In this document: positions 34,642-43,795 of the stretch, piece after piece
How positions within the stretch are numbered: position 1 is the stretch's first letter
Layout: each line of letters begins with the position of its first letter
Source of the DNA: Croceibacterium aestuarii
GTDB lineage: Bacteria; Pseudomonadota; Alphaproteobacteria; Sphingomonadales; Sphingomonadaceae
Length of the DNA: 64,000 nucleotides
Direction: 5' to 3'
NCBI RefSeq assembly: GCF_030657335.1
Contig: NZ_CP131039.1
Coordinates: 1,116,001 to 1,180,000, forward strand
The notes under the pieces: model-generated
Told to the model about the DNA's origin: nothing
What the model saw: the letters and a program-made list of their open reading frames with translations, nothing else
Databases searched by the model: none
Translations under genes and position numbers: made by a program

Positions 34642-35187
34642 TCAGAGGAACGGGCGAACGGGGTCGCTGCCGTCCCAGCCTTGCGAGGCTTTCCAGAAGC
34701 GGGTGAAAGTCTCGTCCATGCCGGGGGTCACCGGCAGCAATTCGAGGAAGCCCCACTGCGGGGCGTTGCCGTCGTCGAGATAGACCACCTCTCCGCCCGT
34801 CGGGACCGCGGCGCGGAACGCCTCGACATAGCCGCGCTGCTGGTAGTCTTCGCTTGCCGCATCGACGTCGGCGCAGGCGAGACCGAAGTGGTGAAAGCCG
34901 TGGCCGCGATGGGCGATAGTTTCCTTGTAGACGCTCGGATGATCGTCGAGCGGCTGGATCAGCTCGATCAGCATGTGCCCCGCAAAGCCCATGCCAATGG
35001 TGATGTCGGCCTTCGATTCCTCGCCGCGGTAGGTCTGTCCGGGGACCAGGAAGTGGGGTAGGACGAAGAACGGACCCGCCCCGGTGTTGGTGGTCCAGTG
35101 ATCGATCGCCGAGCGCAGGTCCTCGACCACGAACGCGGTCTGCGCGATTCCGCCCATCGGCTGGCCGTAGCCCAGCTCGTCTGCCAT
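34642..35187 (-). CDS. VOC superfamily protein (glyoxalase/dioxygenase-like)
   Basis: This 181-residue protein folds as vicinal oxygen chelate domains, with GGIAQTAFVVEDLRSAIDHW at the first strand and HRGHGFHHFGLACADVDAASEDY supplying a metal-site histidine. Candidate metal residues also include the Glu in LIELIQP. Reactions in this superfamily include isomerisation, epimerisation and ring cleavage, and the specific one is not clear. It is first in the leftward MFS operon and divergent from the class II aldolase gene. Confidence 0.85.
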   Translation of the reverse strand: MADELGYGQPMGGIAQTAFVVEDLRSAIDHWTTNTGAGPFFVLPHFLVPGQTYRGEESKADITIGMGFAGHMLIELIQPLDDHPSVYKETIAHRGHGFHHFGLACADVDAASEDYQQRGYVEAFRAAVPTGGEVVYLDDGNAPQWGFLELLPVTPGMDETFTRFWKASQGWDGSDPVRPFL

Positions 35188-35352
35188 TCGCCTCTCCCCT
35201 CGCCGGCCGCGCCGGTCTGGTGGTATGGCTCGCCAATCCGCAGGACAAAGTCAATCGGCTTGCTGCGCGCCGGCGCGATTGGCGCAGCACCAACGGGCCA
35301 TTGGCGAGGACCGCCGCAAGCGCTAAGCACTGGCGGCAAACGGAGAGAACCC

Positions 35353-36111
35353 ATGGCGACCCAGCTCAAGCCCGACATCACTTGCAGCGAGGCCGAATGG
35401 CAGGCGCGGCAGGACCTTGCCGCCTGCTATCGCATCTTCGCGCACCTCGGCTGGTGCGAAAGCATCTACAACCACATCACGCTGCGCGTTCCGAGCGAGG
35501 ACAACGCCTTTCTCATCAACCCCTACGGACTGCTGTGGGAGGAGGTCACCGCCAGCAACCTCGTCAAGATCGACGGCGAGGGGAACAAGGTCGGCGACAG
35601 TCCCTACCCGGTGAACCTCGCCGGGTTCACCCAGCATTCGGTGTTCCACAAGAGCCTGCCTTACGCGCACGCCATCGTCCACACCCATACGCCGGACACG
35701 ATGGCGGTGTGCTCGACCGAGGGCGGGCTCGAGCCCTCGAACTTCTATTCCTGCTTCTTCGAGGGCGCGATCGGCTACCACGATTTCGAAGGCATCACCG
35801 TGCGCTCGGAAGAAGGCGAGCGGCTGGTCAAGAACATCGGCAACCATTTCATCCTGATGCTGCGCAACCACGGCCCGGTGGTCATGGGCCGCACGATCCA
35901 GGAAATGTTCCTGATGTACTACATGCTGCAGCGCGCGTGCGAAGTGCAGGTCAAGACCGCGAGCATGGGCAAGCCGATCGTCGTGCCGCCCGAGGTCATC
36001 GAGACTCACCAACGCGACCGCGACAAGCAGCTGACGACCGATTTCGGCAAGCTCGATTTCGAAGCGTGGAAGCGCAAGATCGACACTATCGATCGGAGCT
36101 GGCGGGATTGA
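35353..36111 (+). CDS. Class II aldolase/adducin family protein
   Basis: This 252-residue protein has the zinc histidines in IVHTHTPDTMAV and the conserved NHITLRVP and LRNHGPVVMG segments of class II aldolases (fuculose-phosphate aldolase fold). Many members without a phosphate site act on aromatic or keto-acid substrates. GGAGAGAACCC precedes the ATG at 35353. It is divergent from the VOC gene. Its stop overlaps the start of the zinc-ribbon gene. Confidence 0.88.
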   Translation: MATQLKPDITCSEAEWQARQDLAACYRIFAHLGWCESIYNHITLRVPSEDNAFLINPYGLLWEEVTASNLVKIDGEGNKVGDSPYPVNLAGFTQHSVFHKSLPYAHAIVHTHTPDTMAVCSTEGGLEPSNFYSCFFEGAIGYHDFEGITVRSEEGERLVKNIGNHFILMLRNHGPVVMGRTIQEMFLMYYMLQRACEVQVKTASMGKPIVVPPEVIETHQRDRDKQLTTDFGKLDFEAWKRKIDTIDRSWRD

Positions 36112-36320
36112 GCAAGTCCTGCCCCAAGTGCGGGGGCCGGATGGACGCCGGGCTCCTGCTCGATCTGCGGGACGGCAACCAGAAGGCTGTGACCGAATGG
36201 GTCGAGGGCGCTCCCGAGCGCAAGTGGTACGGGCTCGTCACTCGCGGCAAGCGCAAGCTGACGGTGGAGACGTGGCGCTGCTCGCGTTGCCACCTGCTTG
36301 AAAGTTACGCGCCAGGATGA
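36108..36320 (+). CDS. Small zinc-ribbon protein
   Basis: This 70-residue protein has two cysteine pairs, CPKC near the start and CSRC near the end, separated by about 50 residues, a zinc-ribbon layout. The TTG start overlaps the aldolase stop (TTGA), and its own stop overlaps the ATG of the [2Fe-2S] gene, so it is sandwiched by translational coupling. I do not know its function. Protein-protein binding or insertion of a cofactor are possibilities only. Confidence 0.72.
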   Translation: MSKSCPKCGGRMDAGLLLDLRDGNQKAVTEWVEGAPERKWYGLVTRGKRKLTVETWRCSRCHLLESYAPG

Positions 36321-36859
36321 CGGCCCTGACCGTCAACGAGCGGCCGGTGCGCTTCGACCTCGATCCGCAGACGCCGCTGCTCTCGGCGTTGCGCGATGCG
36401 GCCAACCTGACCGGCACCAAATACGGCTGCGGGGTCGGCGATTGCGGTGCCTGCATGGTGCTGGTCGACGGCGAGGCGCTGCGCTCCTGCCTCATCACGC
36501 TGGCCGAAGCCGAGGGCCGCTACGTCACGACGATCGAGGGCCTGAGCCGCGACCGCAGCCATCCGGTGCAACAGGCTCTGGTCGCGGAGCAGGCGATCCA
36601 GTGCGGCTTCTGCACCCCGGGCATCGCCATCGCCGCCGCTTCGCTGCTGGCGCGAAACCCGGCGCCGAGCGAGGACGAAATCAAGGCCGCAATCCCCAAC
36701 TTGTGCCGCTGCGGGGTCTATCCGCGACTCGTCAGGGCGATCCAGCGCGCCGGGCGGGTGGCGCGGCGGCAGGAACGGATCAGCGCCGCGCCGGCTCCGG
36801 GCATCGACCCCGAAGACGCCGCGGCGGCAGTCCCGGCGATGCGCCACTCGGGAGAGTGA
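36317..36859 (+). CDS. Orphan [2Fe-2S] subunit of a molybdenum hydroxylase (IorA/CoxS-like)
   Basis: This 180-residue protein has the two clusters of the xanthine oxidase-family small subunit: a plant-ferredoxin-type site (CGVGDCGACMV with a later Cys) and a second four-helix site (CGFCTPG and CRCG). Such subunits pass electrons from a molybdopterin subunit. No large molybdenum subunit or FAD subunit lies next to it, so it is an orphan or its partner is elsewhere. It is coupled by overlap to the zinc-ribbon gene. The C-terminal 30 residues are low-complexity. Confidence 0.88.
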   Translation: MTALTVNERPVRFDLDPQTPLLSALRDAANLTGTKYGCGVGDCGACMVLVDGEALRSCLITLAEAEGRYVTTIEGLSRDRSHPVQQALVAEQAIQCGFCTPGIAIAAASLLARNPAPSEDEIKAAIPNLCRCGVYPRLVRAIQRAGRVARRQERISAAPAPGIDPEDAAAAVPAMRHSGE

Positions 36860-36902
36860 CTCAGCGCCGGAGAGCCGCGCGGAGGCTTGACATTTCGTAA
36901 TT

Positions 36903-36915
36903 GCAAATCATTCGC
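36903..36915. promoter_or_regulatory. Candidate Fur box upstream of the PiuC-like gene
   Basis: The imperfect palindrome GCAAATCATTCGC lies 10 bases after a TTGACA (36887-36892) and 28 bases before the ATG of the PiuC-like gene. It resembles iron-responsive Fur sites of alphaproteobacteria. A related sequence sharing CATTCGC occurs before the neighbouring TonB receptor. Confidence 0.55.
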
Positions 36916-36943
36916 GTTATATATTGATGCGAGGATTTGACCA

Positions 36944-37624
36944 ATGATCAACATCGAAGGCATACTCGATGCTGAGGCTGTCGCCGAGGTGCGCGAAATC
37001 GTCGACACCGGACCGTGGGTCGACGGCAACGAGACGTCGGGGCACCAGTCGCGCCTGGCCAAACGCAACCGTCAGCTCAAACAGGGCTGCGACGAGGCGG
37101 CGAGGGCGGGCAGGATCGTCCTCCAGGCGCTCGGCAACGCACCCGAGTTCATCGCCGCCGCGCTGCCGCTCAAGATCTTTCCGCCGCTGTTCAATCGCTA
37201 TGAAGGCGGCGAGGCCTTCGGGGCCCATGTCGACAACAGCATCCGCGGCGTGGCGGGATCCGATTTCCGTATCCGCAGCGACCTGTCGTGCACCCTCTTT
37301 CTCGAGCCGCCCGAAGCCTACGAGGGCGGCGAACTGGTGGTGGAGGACCTGTTCGGCGAACACAGCGTCAAGCTCGGCGCGGGCGACATGGTGCTTTATT
37401 CCGCTTCCAGCGTGCACCGGGTCGAGCCGGTGACCAGGGGCGCGCGCACCGCGTGTTTTTTCTGGCTGCAGAGCATGGTGCGGGACGGCGGCGCTCGCGA
37501 GCACCTCTACCGCCTCGATCGCAGCATTCGCACGCTGAGCGAGGAGCGCGGGGGTGGTGACCGCGTGGTCGTCGATCTGACCAATCTCTATCACAATCTG
37601 ATGCGAAGATGGGCCGACACCTGA
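36944..37624 (+). CDS. Fe(II)/2-oxoglutarate-dependent PKHD-type hydroxylase, PiuC-like
   Basis: This 226-residue protein belongs to the PKHX/PiuC family of iron- and 2-oxoglutarate-dependent hydroxylases. The iron triad is visible as His and Asp in GAHVDNS and His in SVHRVEPV, with the 2-oxoglutarate Arg in GARTACFFW. The family is iron-repressed and is usually found beside a siderophore receptor, as here. Its substrate is unknown. A candidate Fur box lies upstream. Confidence 0.92.
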   Translation: MINIEGILDAEAVAEVREIVDTGPWVDGNETSGHQSRLAKRNRQLKQGCDEAARAGRIVLQALGNAPEFIAAALPLKIFPPLFNRYEGGEAFGAHVDNSIRGVAGSDFRIRSDLSCTLFLEPPEAYEGGELVVEDLFGEHSVKLGAGDMVLYSASSVHRVEPVTRGARTACFFWLQSMVRDGGAREHLYRLDRSIRTLSEERGGGDRVVVDLTNLYHNLMRRWADT

Positions 37625-37631
37625 TTACTAT

Positions 37632-37646
37632 TGCTACTCATTCGCA
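37632..37646. promoter_or_regulatory. Candidate Fur box upstream of the siderophore receptor
   Basis: The sequence TGCTACTCATTCGCA (37632-37646) resembles the site before the PiuC-like gene, and a TTGACA follows at 37653-37658. It lies just after the PiuC-like stop and 66 bases before the receptor ATG, giving the receptor its own iron-controlled promoter. Confidence 0.5.
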
Positions 37647-37711
37647 TTAGTGTTGACACGCAGCTTCGCGCCTCTATCAGGGCCGCCACCACGAAGCTGC
37701 GAAAGAGAATC

Positions 37712-39913
37712 ATGACCCTTCCCCGTACCGCCGCCGCCCATGGATTCGTGGCGCTGAGCTGCGTCGGCTTCATAGCCAGCGCGCCCGCCTCGGCCGATGA
37801 GGCGCCGGGTGAATTCGGATCGTCGATCCTGGTAACCGGGGAGCGGGACCGCGGCACGTCGTCCGCCAAGGATACCGCGCCGATCGTCAATACGCCCCGC
37901 ACCGTCTCGGTCGTCACGCAGGAGACGCTCGAGAAGACCGGCACCTTTTCGCTCGAGGATGCACTGCGCACCGTTCCCGGCATCACGCTCGGCGCGGGCG
38001 AGGGCGGCACGGCCAGCGCGGACATGCCGCTGATCCGCGGCGTCGATGCCACCGGCGACGTGTTCGTCGACGGCGCGCGCGATGTCGGCTCGCAAAGCCG
38101 CGAGTCCTTCGCGCTCGAATCGATCGAAGTCTTCAAAGGCCCGAGCGGGACCTTCGGCGGACGCGGCACGGCCGGCGGGGCGATCAACCTGGTGAGCAAG
38201 GTCGCCCGCATGGACACCTTTGCCAGCGCGCAAGTCACTGCCGGAACATCCGACATGATCCGGGTTACCGGCGACGCCAACCGGCAGGTCTCGCCCGACG
38301 TCGCGCTGCGCGTTGTGGGCATGTACCAGGATTCGATGGTCCCGGGCCGCGATCATGTCTCCGACGACCGGTGGGGCGTTTCGCCGTCGATCGCCTTCGG
38401 CATCGGCGGCCCGCTCACCGCGACGCTGGCCTATTACCACCTGCAGACGAGCGGCATTCCCGACTACGGCATCCCGCTTACCTCGCGGGGCCAACTCAGT
38501 CCCGATCCGGCGACGCCGGACATTCGCCGGCCGGCCGACGTCGACCGCGACAACTTCTACGGCCTGCTGGCGCGCGATTTCCAGAAGACCAACGTCGATG
38601 CGGTGACGGGGCAGTTCGAGATCAGGCTGGCCGACGACGTGACCTTGTCGAACACCACGCGCTATAGCTGGACCGTCAACGACTATATCGTCACCAACCC
38701 CGACGACAGCGCCGGCAACGTCGCCAACGGCCTGGTCTGGCGCAACATCAAGAGCCGCAATTCGCACAGCGAGGGCGCGGTCAGCAACACCAACCTCGCC
38801 GCCGATCTCGTCACCGGCCCGGTCGGCCACAGCATCGCCGCCGGGTTCGAGTACAGCGACACCGACGCGCGCAACTTGCCCTACGAGGTCGACACCGGCG
38901 ACCGCGCCTGTCCCGCCGCGGCCATTGCCAGCTACAACTGCACCAGCCTCTACAATCCCAACCCGCTCGACCCCTGGACCGGCACTGTGGCCGCCGGCAC
39001 CAGCCCCTCGTCGGCGAGCGCCCGGGACTACGGCGTTTACCTGTTTGACACCGCGACGATCGTGCCGCAGCTGCTGCTCAACGGCGGTCTGCGCTGGACC
39101 TCGTTCAAGGCGGCGGCCGATGGCTTCAGGCGGGGTGTGCCCTACGACGCCGTCAACAGCGGGGAGTTCTGGTCGTGGCAGGCCGGAGCGGTCTTCAAGC
39201 CGAGCGCGAACACCAGCCTCTATTTTTCCTATGCGGATTCGAAGACCCCTCCCGGAACGACCGTGGGCGAGGGTTCGGAAAACCTCAGCGGTTCGAACGC
39301 GCTCTACGAGCCGCAGGGCACCGAGAACTGGGAGGCCGGGGCAAAGGCCGAACTGTTTGGCGGCGATCTGCTGCTGTCCGCCGCGGTCTTTCGAGCCAAC
39401 CGCAAGAACATCCAGCAGCGCGATCCCTCGGGCGACGTCACGGAGGTTTTCGATTCGGCGCGGCTGCAGGGGCTCGAGCTCAGCGCCTCCGGGCGCGTGG
39501 GACCGGTTACCATGCTGGTCGGGTATACCTACCTCGAAAGCCGGCTGGGAGCCGACGCGGCGGCGGTGGATGGCGATCCGGCCACGGTCTCGAACCAGGG
39601 CAACGTCCTCCCGCAGACTCCCAGGCACAACATCGCCGCGACGATCGACTGGAAGGTTTCGCCGGCGCTCAGCATCGGCGGCGGCGCCTACGGCGCGTCG
39701 AAGCGCTATGCCGATGCGGCGAACCTGATTTCCGCGGACGGCTACCTGCGCCTCGACGCCCACGCACAATACGATTTCGACGAACACTTCGGCCTGCGGG
39801 TCAACGTCAGCAACCTGACCGACCGGCGTTACATCGTGAAGCTGCGCAACCCGCATTTCGCCGTCCCGGCCGATGGCCGGCAGGCGCTGGTTACCCTCAT
39901 TGCCCGCTATTGA
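37712..39913 (+). CDS. TonB-dependent siderophore receptor (PiuA/Fiu-like)
   Basis: This 733-residue outer-membrane receptor has a signal peptide (ending in ASA-DE), a TonB box-like segment (SSILVTGER), a plug domain with SIEVFKGPSGTFGGRGTAGGAINLVSK, and a 22-strand barrel ending in an aromatic residue. Two cysteines (RACPAAAIASYNC) may form a disulfide in an outer loop, as in catecholate receptors such as Fiu. It lacks the STN signalling domain, unlike the receptor at 18034. The adjacent PiuC-like gene and Fur-like sites support iron-siderophore uptake. Confidence 0.93.
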   Translation: MTLPRTAAAHGFVALSCVGFIASAPASADEAPGEFGSSILVTGERDRGTSSAKDTAPIVNTPRTVSVVTQETLEKTGTFSLEDALRTVPGITLGAGEGGTASADMPLIRGVDATGDVFVDGARDVGSQSRESFALESIEVFKGPSGTFGGRGTAGGAINLVSKVARMDTFASAQVTAGTSDMIRVTGDANRQVSPDVALRVVGMYQDSMVPGRDHVSDDRWGVSPSIAFGIGGPLTATLAYYHLQTSGIPDYGIPLTSRGQLSPDPATPDIRRPADVDRDNFYGLLARDFQKTNVDAVTGQFEIRLADDVTLSNTTRYSWTVNDYIVTNPDDSAGNVANGLVWRNIKSRNSHSEGAVSNTNLAADLVTGPVGHSIAAGFEYSDTDARNLPYEVDTGDRACPAAAIASYNCTSLYNPNPLDPWTGTVAAGTSPSSASARDYGVYLFDTATIVPQLLLNGGLRWTSFKAAADGFRRGVPYDAVNSGEFWSWQAGAVFKPSANTSLYFSYADSKTPPGTTVGEGSENLSGSNALYEPQGTENWEAGAKAELFGGDLLLSAAVFRANRKNIQQRDPSGDVTEVFDSARLQGLELSASGRVGPVTMLVGYTYLESRLGADAAAVDGDPATVSNQGNVLPQTPRHNIAATIDWKVSPALSIGGGAYGASKRYADAANLISADGYLRLDAHAQYDFDEHFGLRVNVSNLTDRRYIVKLRNPHFAVPADGRQALVTLIARY

Positions 39914-39956
39914 GGCGGGCAAGGGTTTGCGTTAGCGGGCGGCAGCGGAGGATGGC

Positions 39957-40301
39957 ATGAAGGCGACGATCTGGCACAACCCCGGCTGCAGCAAATCGCG
40001 CGCCGCGCTCGAAACGCTGCAGGGACGCGACGATATCGAGCTGACGGTCGTGCAGTACCTCAAGGACCCGCCGAGCCGCGAAAAGCTCGCGCAACTCTAT
40101 CGCGACGCGGGAATGGCGCCGCGCGAAGGGGTTCGCACGCAGGGAACCGATGCGAAGGAGCGCGGCCTGACCGAGGCCGACGACGCCAGCGTGCTCGATG
40201 CAATGGTCGCCGATTCCCGGCTGATCGAGCGACCCCTGGTCGAAACCGAAAAGGGCGTGCGCCTTTGCCGCCCGCCCGAGGCGATCCTCGAAATCCTCTG
40301 A
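39957..40301 (+). CDS. ArsC/Spx family protein (arsenate reductase, glutaredoxin type)
   Basis: This 114-residue protein has the catalytic Cys11 in NPGCSKSR and the arginines of the anion site in GVRTQG and IERPLV. This is the layout of glutaredoxin-coupled ArsC, which reduces arsenate to arsenite. No arsR or arsenite pump is next to it, and many such solitary copies belong to the YffB/Spx side of the family, so the arsenate role is not certain. Confidence 0.88.
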   Translation: MKATIWHNPGCSKSRAALETLQGRDDIELTVVQYLKDPPSREKLAQLYRDAGMAPREGVRTQGTDAKERGLTEADDASVLDAMVADSRLIERPLVETEKGVRLCRPPEAILEIL

Positions 40302-40355
40302 GCGCCGCCCCGGCGCGGGTTGCATCGGACCGGCATATCTGCGAGGCGGCGAGAC

Positions 40356-41030
40356 ATGTTCGGGCCGGGCGCAGCTGGCCGCAAAAGGTGCATGCAGTCG
40401 ATGGATGGAAGTGAACTGGCAACCGAACGTCGCGGCTCCAAGCTGACGCGGCGTGTCGCCCGGGCGCTCGGCCCGGCCGGCGTGTTCTTCCGCGGTTTCG
40501 TCGAACACCCGCGGATGGTCGGATCGATCATTCCCTCCTCCGAGCACACGATCCGCAAGATGCTCGCGCCGGTGAAGTGGGACGAGTGCAAGGTCTTCGT
40601 CGAATACGGCCCGGGGGTTGGCACGTTCTGCCGCCCGGTGCTCGACCGCCTGCCGCGCGACGGGATGCTGGTGGTGATCGACACCAACCCGCTGTTCATC
40701 GACTACCTCAAGCATACCATCGGTGACAGCCGCTTCCACCCGGTGCTCGGCTCGGCCGCCGACGTCGAGGAAATCCTCAAGGCGCTAGGCCAGGACAAGG
40801 CCGACTACGTTCTTTCCGGCCTGCCGTTCTCGACCCTGCCCGATGGCGTCGGCCCGGCGATCGCCGCGGCGACCCACCGCGTGGTGCGCAAGGGCGGCGC
40901 CTTCTTGACCTACCAGTTCAGCACGACCGCGCGCGACCTGACAGCGCGCCACTTCGCGCGGGTCGACACGGGTTTTGCCTGGTGGAACGTCCCGCCCTGC
41001 CTGCTCGCCTGGGGCTGGCAGGAGGGCTGA
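40356..41030 (+). CDS. Class I SAM-dependent methyltransferase (phospholipid methyltransferase-like)
   Basis: This 224-residue protein has SAM motif I VEYGPGVGTF, a second acidic motif VIDTNPLFIDYL, and an N-terminal hydrophobic segment (GVFFRGFVEHPRMVGSIIPSS) typical of PmtA-like and rRNA adenine-methyltransferase-like enzymes of alphaproteobacteria. It may methylate phosphatidylethanolamine, but the substrate is not proven. Several in-frame starts exist (40320, 40356, 40392, 40401). I chose 40356 because GAGGCGGCGAG lies upstream. Confidence 0.82.
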   Translation: MFGPGAAGRKRCMQSMDGSELATERRGSKLTRRVARALGPAGVFFRGFVEHPRMVGSIIPSSEHTIRKMLAPVKWDECKVFVEYGPGVGTFCRPVLDRLPRDGMLVVIDTNPLFIDYLKHTIGDSRFHPVLGSAADVEEILKALGQDKADYVLSGLPFSTLPDGVGPAIAAATHRVVRKGGAFLTYQFSTTARDLTARHFARVDTGFAWWNVPPCLLAWGWQEG

Positions 41031-41042
41031 ACGCCCTCCCTC

Positions 41043-41858
41043 CTATTCGAAAGTCTCGCTGATTTGCGCGTGGCTCGTCCCGCCGAGCTGGTCATGGACG
41101 GCCGATAGAACGGCGAGGAAGGCCGTGGCCCAGACCGCGTTCATCAGCGCCGCGGTGAGACCGCTGCCGAACACCATGGCTTCGGGGCCGAGCATGGCGA
41201 ACAGAAAGGTCACCACCATCGAGATGACGATCATCACCACGGCGAGCGCGACCACGAGCAGGAAGTAGAACCCGAACAGGCGGAACGAATTGCCCTTGGT
41301 CAGTTGCCACGAACGAGAGAGCGCGGTGAACGGGTTGCCGACGTCTTCCTTCACCAGGACCGGCGGCACCAGCGAGAACTTGGTGAAGGCGTAGAAGACC
41401 AGCGGGATCAGCACCAAGACACCGAGCACCGCTGCAGCAGTCGAGGCAAGCGAAGCCAGTCCGACGAGCACGACCGCCAGCAGGCCGATGCCGAGCCCGA
41501 CCAGGAGATAGGCGGCGATGTACGACAGCACCTTGCCGACCCCGATCTTGAGCGCCTCGGCCACCGTCGGCCGGCGATGGTCGGTCAGCAGCGCGAGGAT
41601 GCCGAGCATGCCGATGCCCTGGACCACCGACAGCAGGACCAACAGCCACCAGTTGCGCTCGTAGAACCTCGTCATCTCGGCCATCGCACGCTCGCCGCTC
41701 GCCGGGTCGGTCATCGAAGCTGTCGCATCGGGCATCAGCAGCATGAACCCGAAATAGGGGAGGAAGAAGAACACCCCGGCCACGACGAACACGACGTCCT
41801 TGTTGGCGCCGATCAAGGCCATGGCCTCGTTCCACGCGCGGTTCATTTCCAGCTTCAT
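41043..41858 (-). CDS. Multi-pass membrane protein of unknown function
   Basis: This 271-residue protein has about six membrane helices and a conserved [22 protein letters not shown] segment. That segment is shared with the membrane domain of glycerophosphodiester phosphodiesterases and similar DUF families. There is no catalytic motif. It is convergent with the methyltransferase gene and divergent from lipB. The start at 41858 is used rather than a longer form that would add a non-hydrophobic lead. Confidence 0.8.
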   Translation of the reverse strand: MKLEMNRAWNEAMALIGANKDVVFVVAGVFFFLPYFGFMLLMPDATASMTDPASGERAMAEMTRFYERNWWLLVLLSVVQGIGMLGILALLTDHRRPTVAEALKIGVGKVLSYIAAYLLVGLGIGLLAVVLVGLASLASTAAAVLGVLVLIPLVFYAFTKFSLVPPVLVKEDVGNPFTALSRSWQLTKGNSFRLFGFYFLLVVALAVVMIVISMVVTFLFAMLGPEAMVFGSGLTAALMNAVWATAFLAVLSAVHDQLGGTSHAQISETFE

Positions 41859-41923
41859 GCTCGGCAACCCCTCTGTATGCTCGGCACTTGATAAACCCGG
41901 CAATCGTCGCCACGCAATCGCCG

Positions 41924-42592
41924 ATGGCCAGCGCTCCCCAATCCGAGGTCGAATGGCGCCGCGACTATGCGGCGGTGCCCTATCGCCAGGCCCTCGCCGA
42001 GCAGGAGGCGCGCAACGCGGCGATCGCGGCTGGCGAGGCGCGCGAGCTCGTCTGGTTGCTCGAACATCCGCCGGTCTACACCGCCGGGACCAGCGCCGAT
42101 TCGGCCGAGCTCGTCGATCCGCGCTTCGAAGTCGTCGAGACCGGGCGCGGGGGACGGTACACCTACCACGGCCCGGGCCAACGCGTCGGTTATGCCCTGC
42201 TCGACCTGACGACGCGCGGGCGCGACGTGCGTTGCTTCGTCCATTCGATCGAGGGATGGGTCATCGCCACGCTGGCGGACTTCGGGGTAGCGGCCTGGCG
42301 CGCCGAGGGCCGCATCGGCATCTGGACCCGCGACGTCGACGGCAGCGAAGCCAAGATCGGCGCCATCGGCGTGCGCATCCGCCGCTGGGTCACGATGCAC
42401 GGCTTCGCCGTCAACCTCGCGCCGGACCTCACCCATTTCGGCGGCATCGTCCCCTGCGGAATCGCCGACTTCGGGGTCACCAGCCTCGAACGGCTCGGAA
42501 TCGCGGTTGCGCCGGAGGAGTGGGATGAGGCATTGCTAGCCCGCGCGGACCAGTTCCTGGCCGCGCTGGGGAGTACGCAGTGCGCCGCTTGA
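41924..42592 (+). CDS. lipB: Octanoyltransferase
   Basis: This 222-residue enzyme moves octanoyl groups from acyl carrier protein to lipoyl domains of 2-oxoacid dehydrogenases. [12 protein letters not shown] is the family signature, the conserved Lys is in [10 protein letters not shown], and the catalytic Cys is in [15 protein letters not shown] used the ATG at 41924; a TTG at 41888 would add twelve residues. The 3' end overlaps a small lipoprotein gene by 13 bases. Confidence 0.95.
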   Translation: MASAPQSEVEWRRDYAAVPYRQALAEQEARNAAIAAGEARELVWLLEHPPVYTAGTSADSAELVDPRFEVVETGRGGRYTYHGPGQRVGYALLDLTTRGRDVRCFVHSIEGWVIATLADFGVAAWRAEGRIGIWTRDVDGSEAKIGAIGVRIRRWVTMHGFAVNLAPDLTHFGGIVPCGIADFGVTSLERLGIAVAPEEWDEALLARADQFLAALGSTQCAA

Positions 42593-42864
42593 AATTCCGT
42601 CACCTCGCCATCGCCGCCACGCTGTGCGCCGCGCTCGCCGCGTGCGGCGACAAGCAGAAGCAGACGACCGAAGGCGATGCCTCGGGCGAAGTGCTCGAGG
42701 GCACGATCAGCGACGACATGCTGCCGCTTGAGCGGCTGCAGTCGCGCCCGCCGCTGGTCGAACCCACCGCCGCCTCGTCGGGCAGCCCCGCTGCGGCCGC
42801 GTCAGTCGCGCCGGCGGAGGAGCCCGCTCCCGCCGCCGCAGCGGTCGAACCGTCGGGCGAATAG
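42580..42864 (+). CDS. Small lipoprotein of unknown function
   Basis: This 94-residue protein has an Arg/Lys-rich start, a hydrophobic core and lipobox AALAAC (Cys22), followed by charged and Ala/Pro-rich low-complexity sequence. The GTG start lies inside the end of lipB. Nothing points to a function. Confidence 0.7.
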   Translation: MRRLKFRHLAIAATLCAALAACGDKQKQTTEGDASGEVLEGTISDDMLPLERLQSRPPLVEPTAASSGSPAAAASVAPAEEPAPAAAAVEPSGE

Positions 42865-42867
42865 CTA

Positions 42868-43734
42868 CTAACCGGCGCCTTCGAGCAGGCGCCGCGCCTG
42901 TTCGAGGTGCGGCTGGTCGAGCATGCGTCCGTCGAGCTGCAGCGCGCCCGCCCCGGGGTTGGCGGCAAAGGCGGCGACGATAGCGCGCGCCTCGGCAATT
43001 TCGGCGTCGCTGGGAGTGAACGCCGCGTTGATCACCTCGACTTGCGACGGGTGGATCGCCAGCATCCCGGCAAAGCCATCTGCCCTGCTTTCCGCCGCCA
43101 CCCGCCTGAGGCCGTCGAGGTCGCGGAAATCGGCGTGCAGCGTGTCGATGGCCAGGACCTGGCGCGCATGGGCGGCGAGCAGGACCATCGCTCGGACCAT
43201 GCGAAAGGTGTCGGTCCAGCGCCCTTGCGAGTCGCGCTTGCGGCTCGCGCCGAGCGCGGCGGAGAGATCCTCCGCGCCCCAGGTCAGGCCGGCAAGCCGC
43301 GGCAACTGGACCCCGGCATAATCGGGAATGCCGAGCGCCGCGGCAGGCGTCTCGCTGACCAGCGGCAGGATCCTCGTCGTCCCGCTCGGCAGGCCATGGC
43401 GACCTTCGAGTTCGTAGAGTTCCGCCGCCAGCGTCTGCAAGGCGGCCGGGCCCGCGGCCTTGGGCAGCATGATTCCGGCGGGGGCGGCGGGCATGACGGC
43501 GGCGAGGTCGTCACGCCAGATGCCGGTGTCGAGCGCGTTGATGCGGACCCAGCGCTGCGCGGTCCCGGCGCGCTCCTCGAGCCAGCTCGCGGCGGTCTGC
43601 CGGGCATAGACCTTGGCCTGCGGCGCCACCGCGTCCTCGAGGTCGACGATCACGACGTCGGCAGCCAGATCCGCCGCCTTCGCGAGTTTCCGTTCACTGT
43701 CGCCGGGTACGAACAACCAGGATCGCATCGCCAT
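42868..43734 (-). CDS. HpcH/HpaI-family CoA ester lyase (CitE-like)
   Basis: This 288-residue TIM-barrel protein has the CitE/malyl-CoA lyase features RSWLFVPGDSERKLAKA, DVVIVDLEDAVAPQAK, RINALDTG and the metal-binding WGAEDLSAALG. Later come GMLAIHPSQVEVINAAF. It probably cleaves or makes a beta-hydroxyacyl-CoA such as citramalyl- or malyl-CoA. I chose the ATG at 43734 behind AAAGGAG; a GTG nine bases upstream and an ATG six bases inside are less likely. It is divergent from the EamA transporter. Confidence 0.9.
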   Translation of the reverse strand: MAMRSWLFVPGDSERKLAKAADLAADVVIVDLEDAVAPQAKVYARQTAASWLEERAGTAQRWVRINALDTGIWRDDLAAVMPAAPAGIMLPKAAGPAALQTLAAELYELEGRHGLPSGTTRILPLVSETPAAALGIPDYAGVQLPRLAGLTWGAEDLSAALGASRKRDSQGRWTDTFRMVRAMVLLAAHARQVLAIDTLHADFRDLDGLRRVAAESRADGFAGMLAIHPSQVEVINAAFTPSDAEIAEARAIVAAFAANPGAGALQLDGRMLDQPHLEQARRLLEGAG

Positions 43735-43795
43735 CGTCCACACTCCTTTGCCTGCGTCCTATAGCGTTGGCGCGGCGGGCCGCTAGAGCGGTGAG

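Noticed and set aside
37634-39922. A 762-codon minus-strand frame
   Set aside because: It is antisense to the siderophore receptor and has no recognisable domain.
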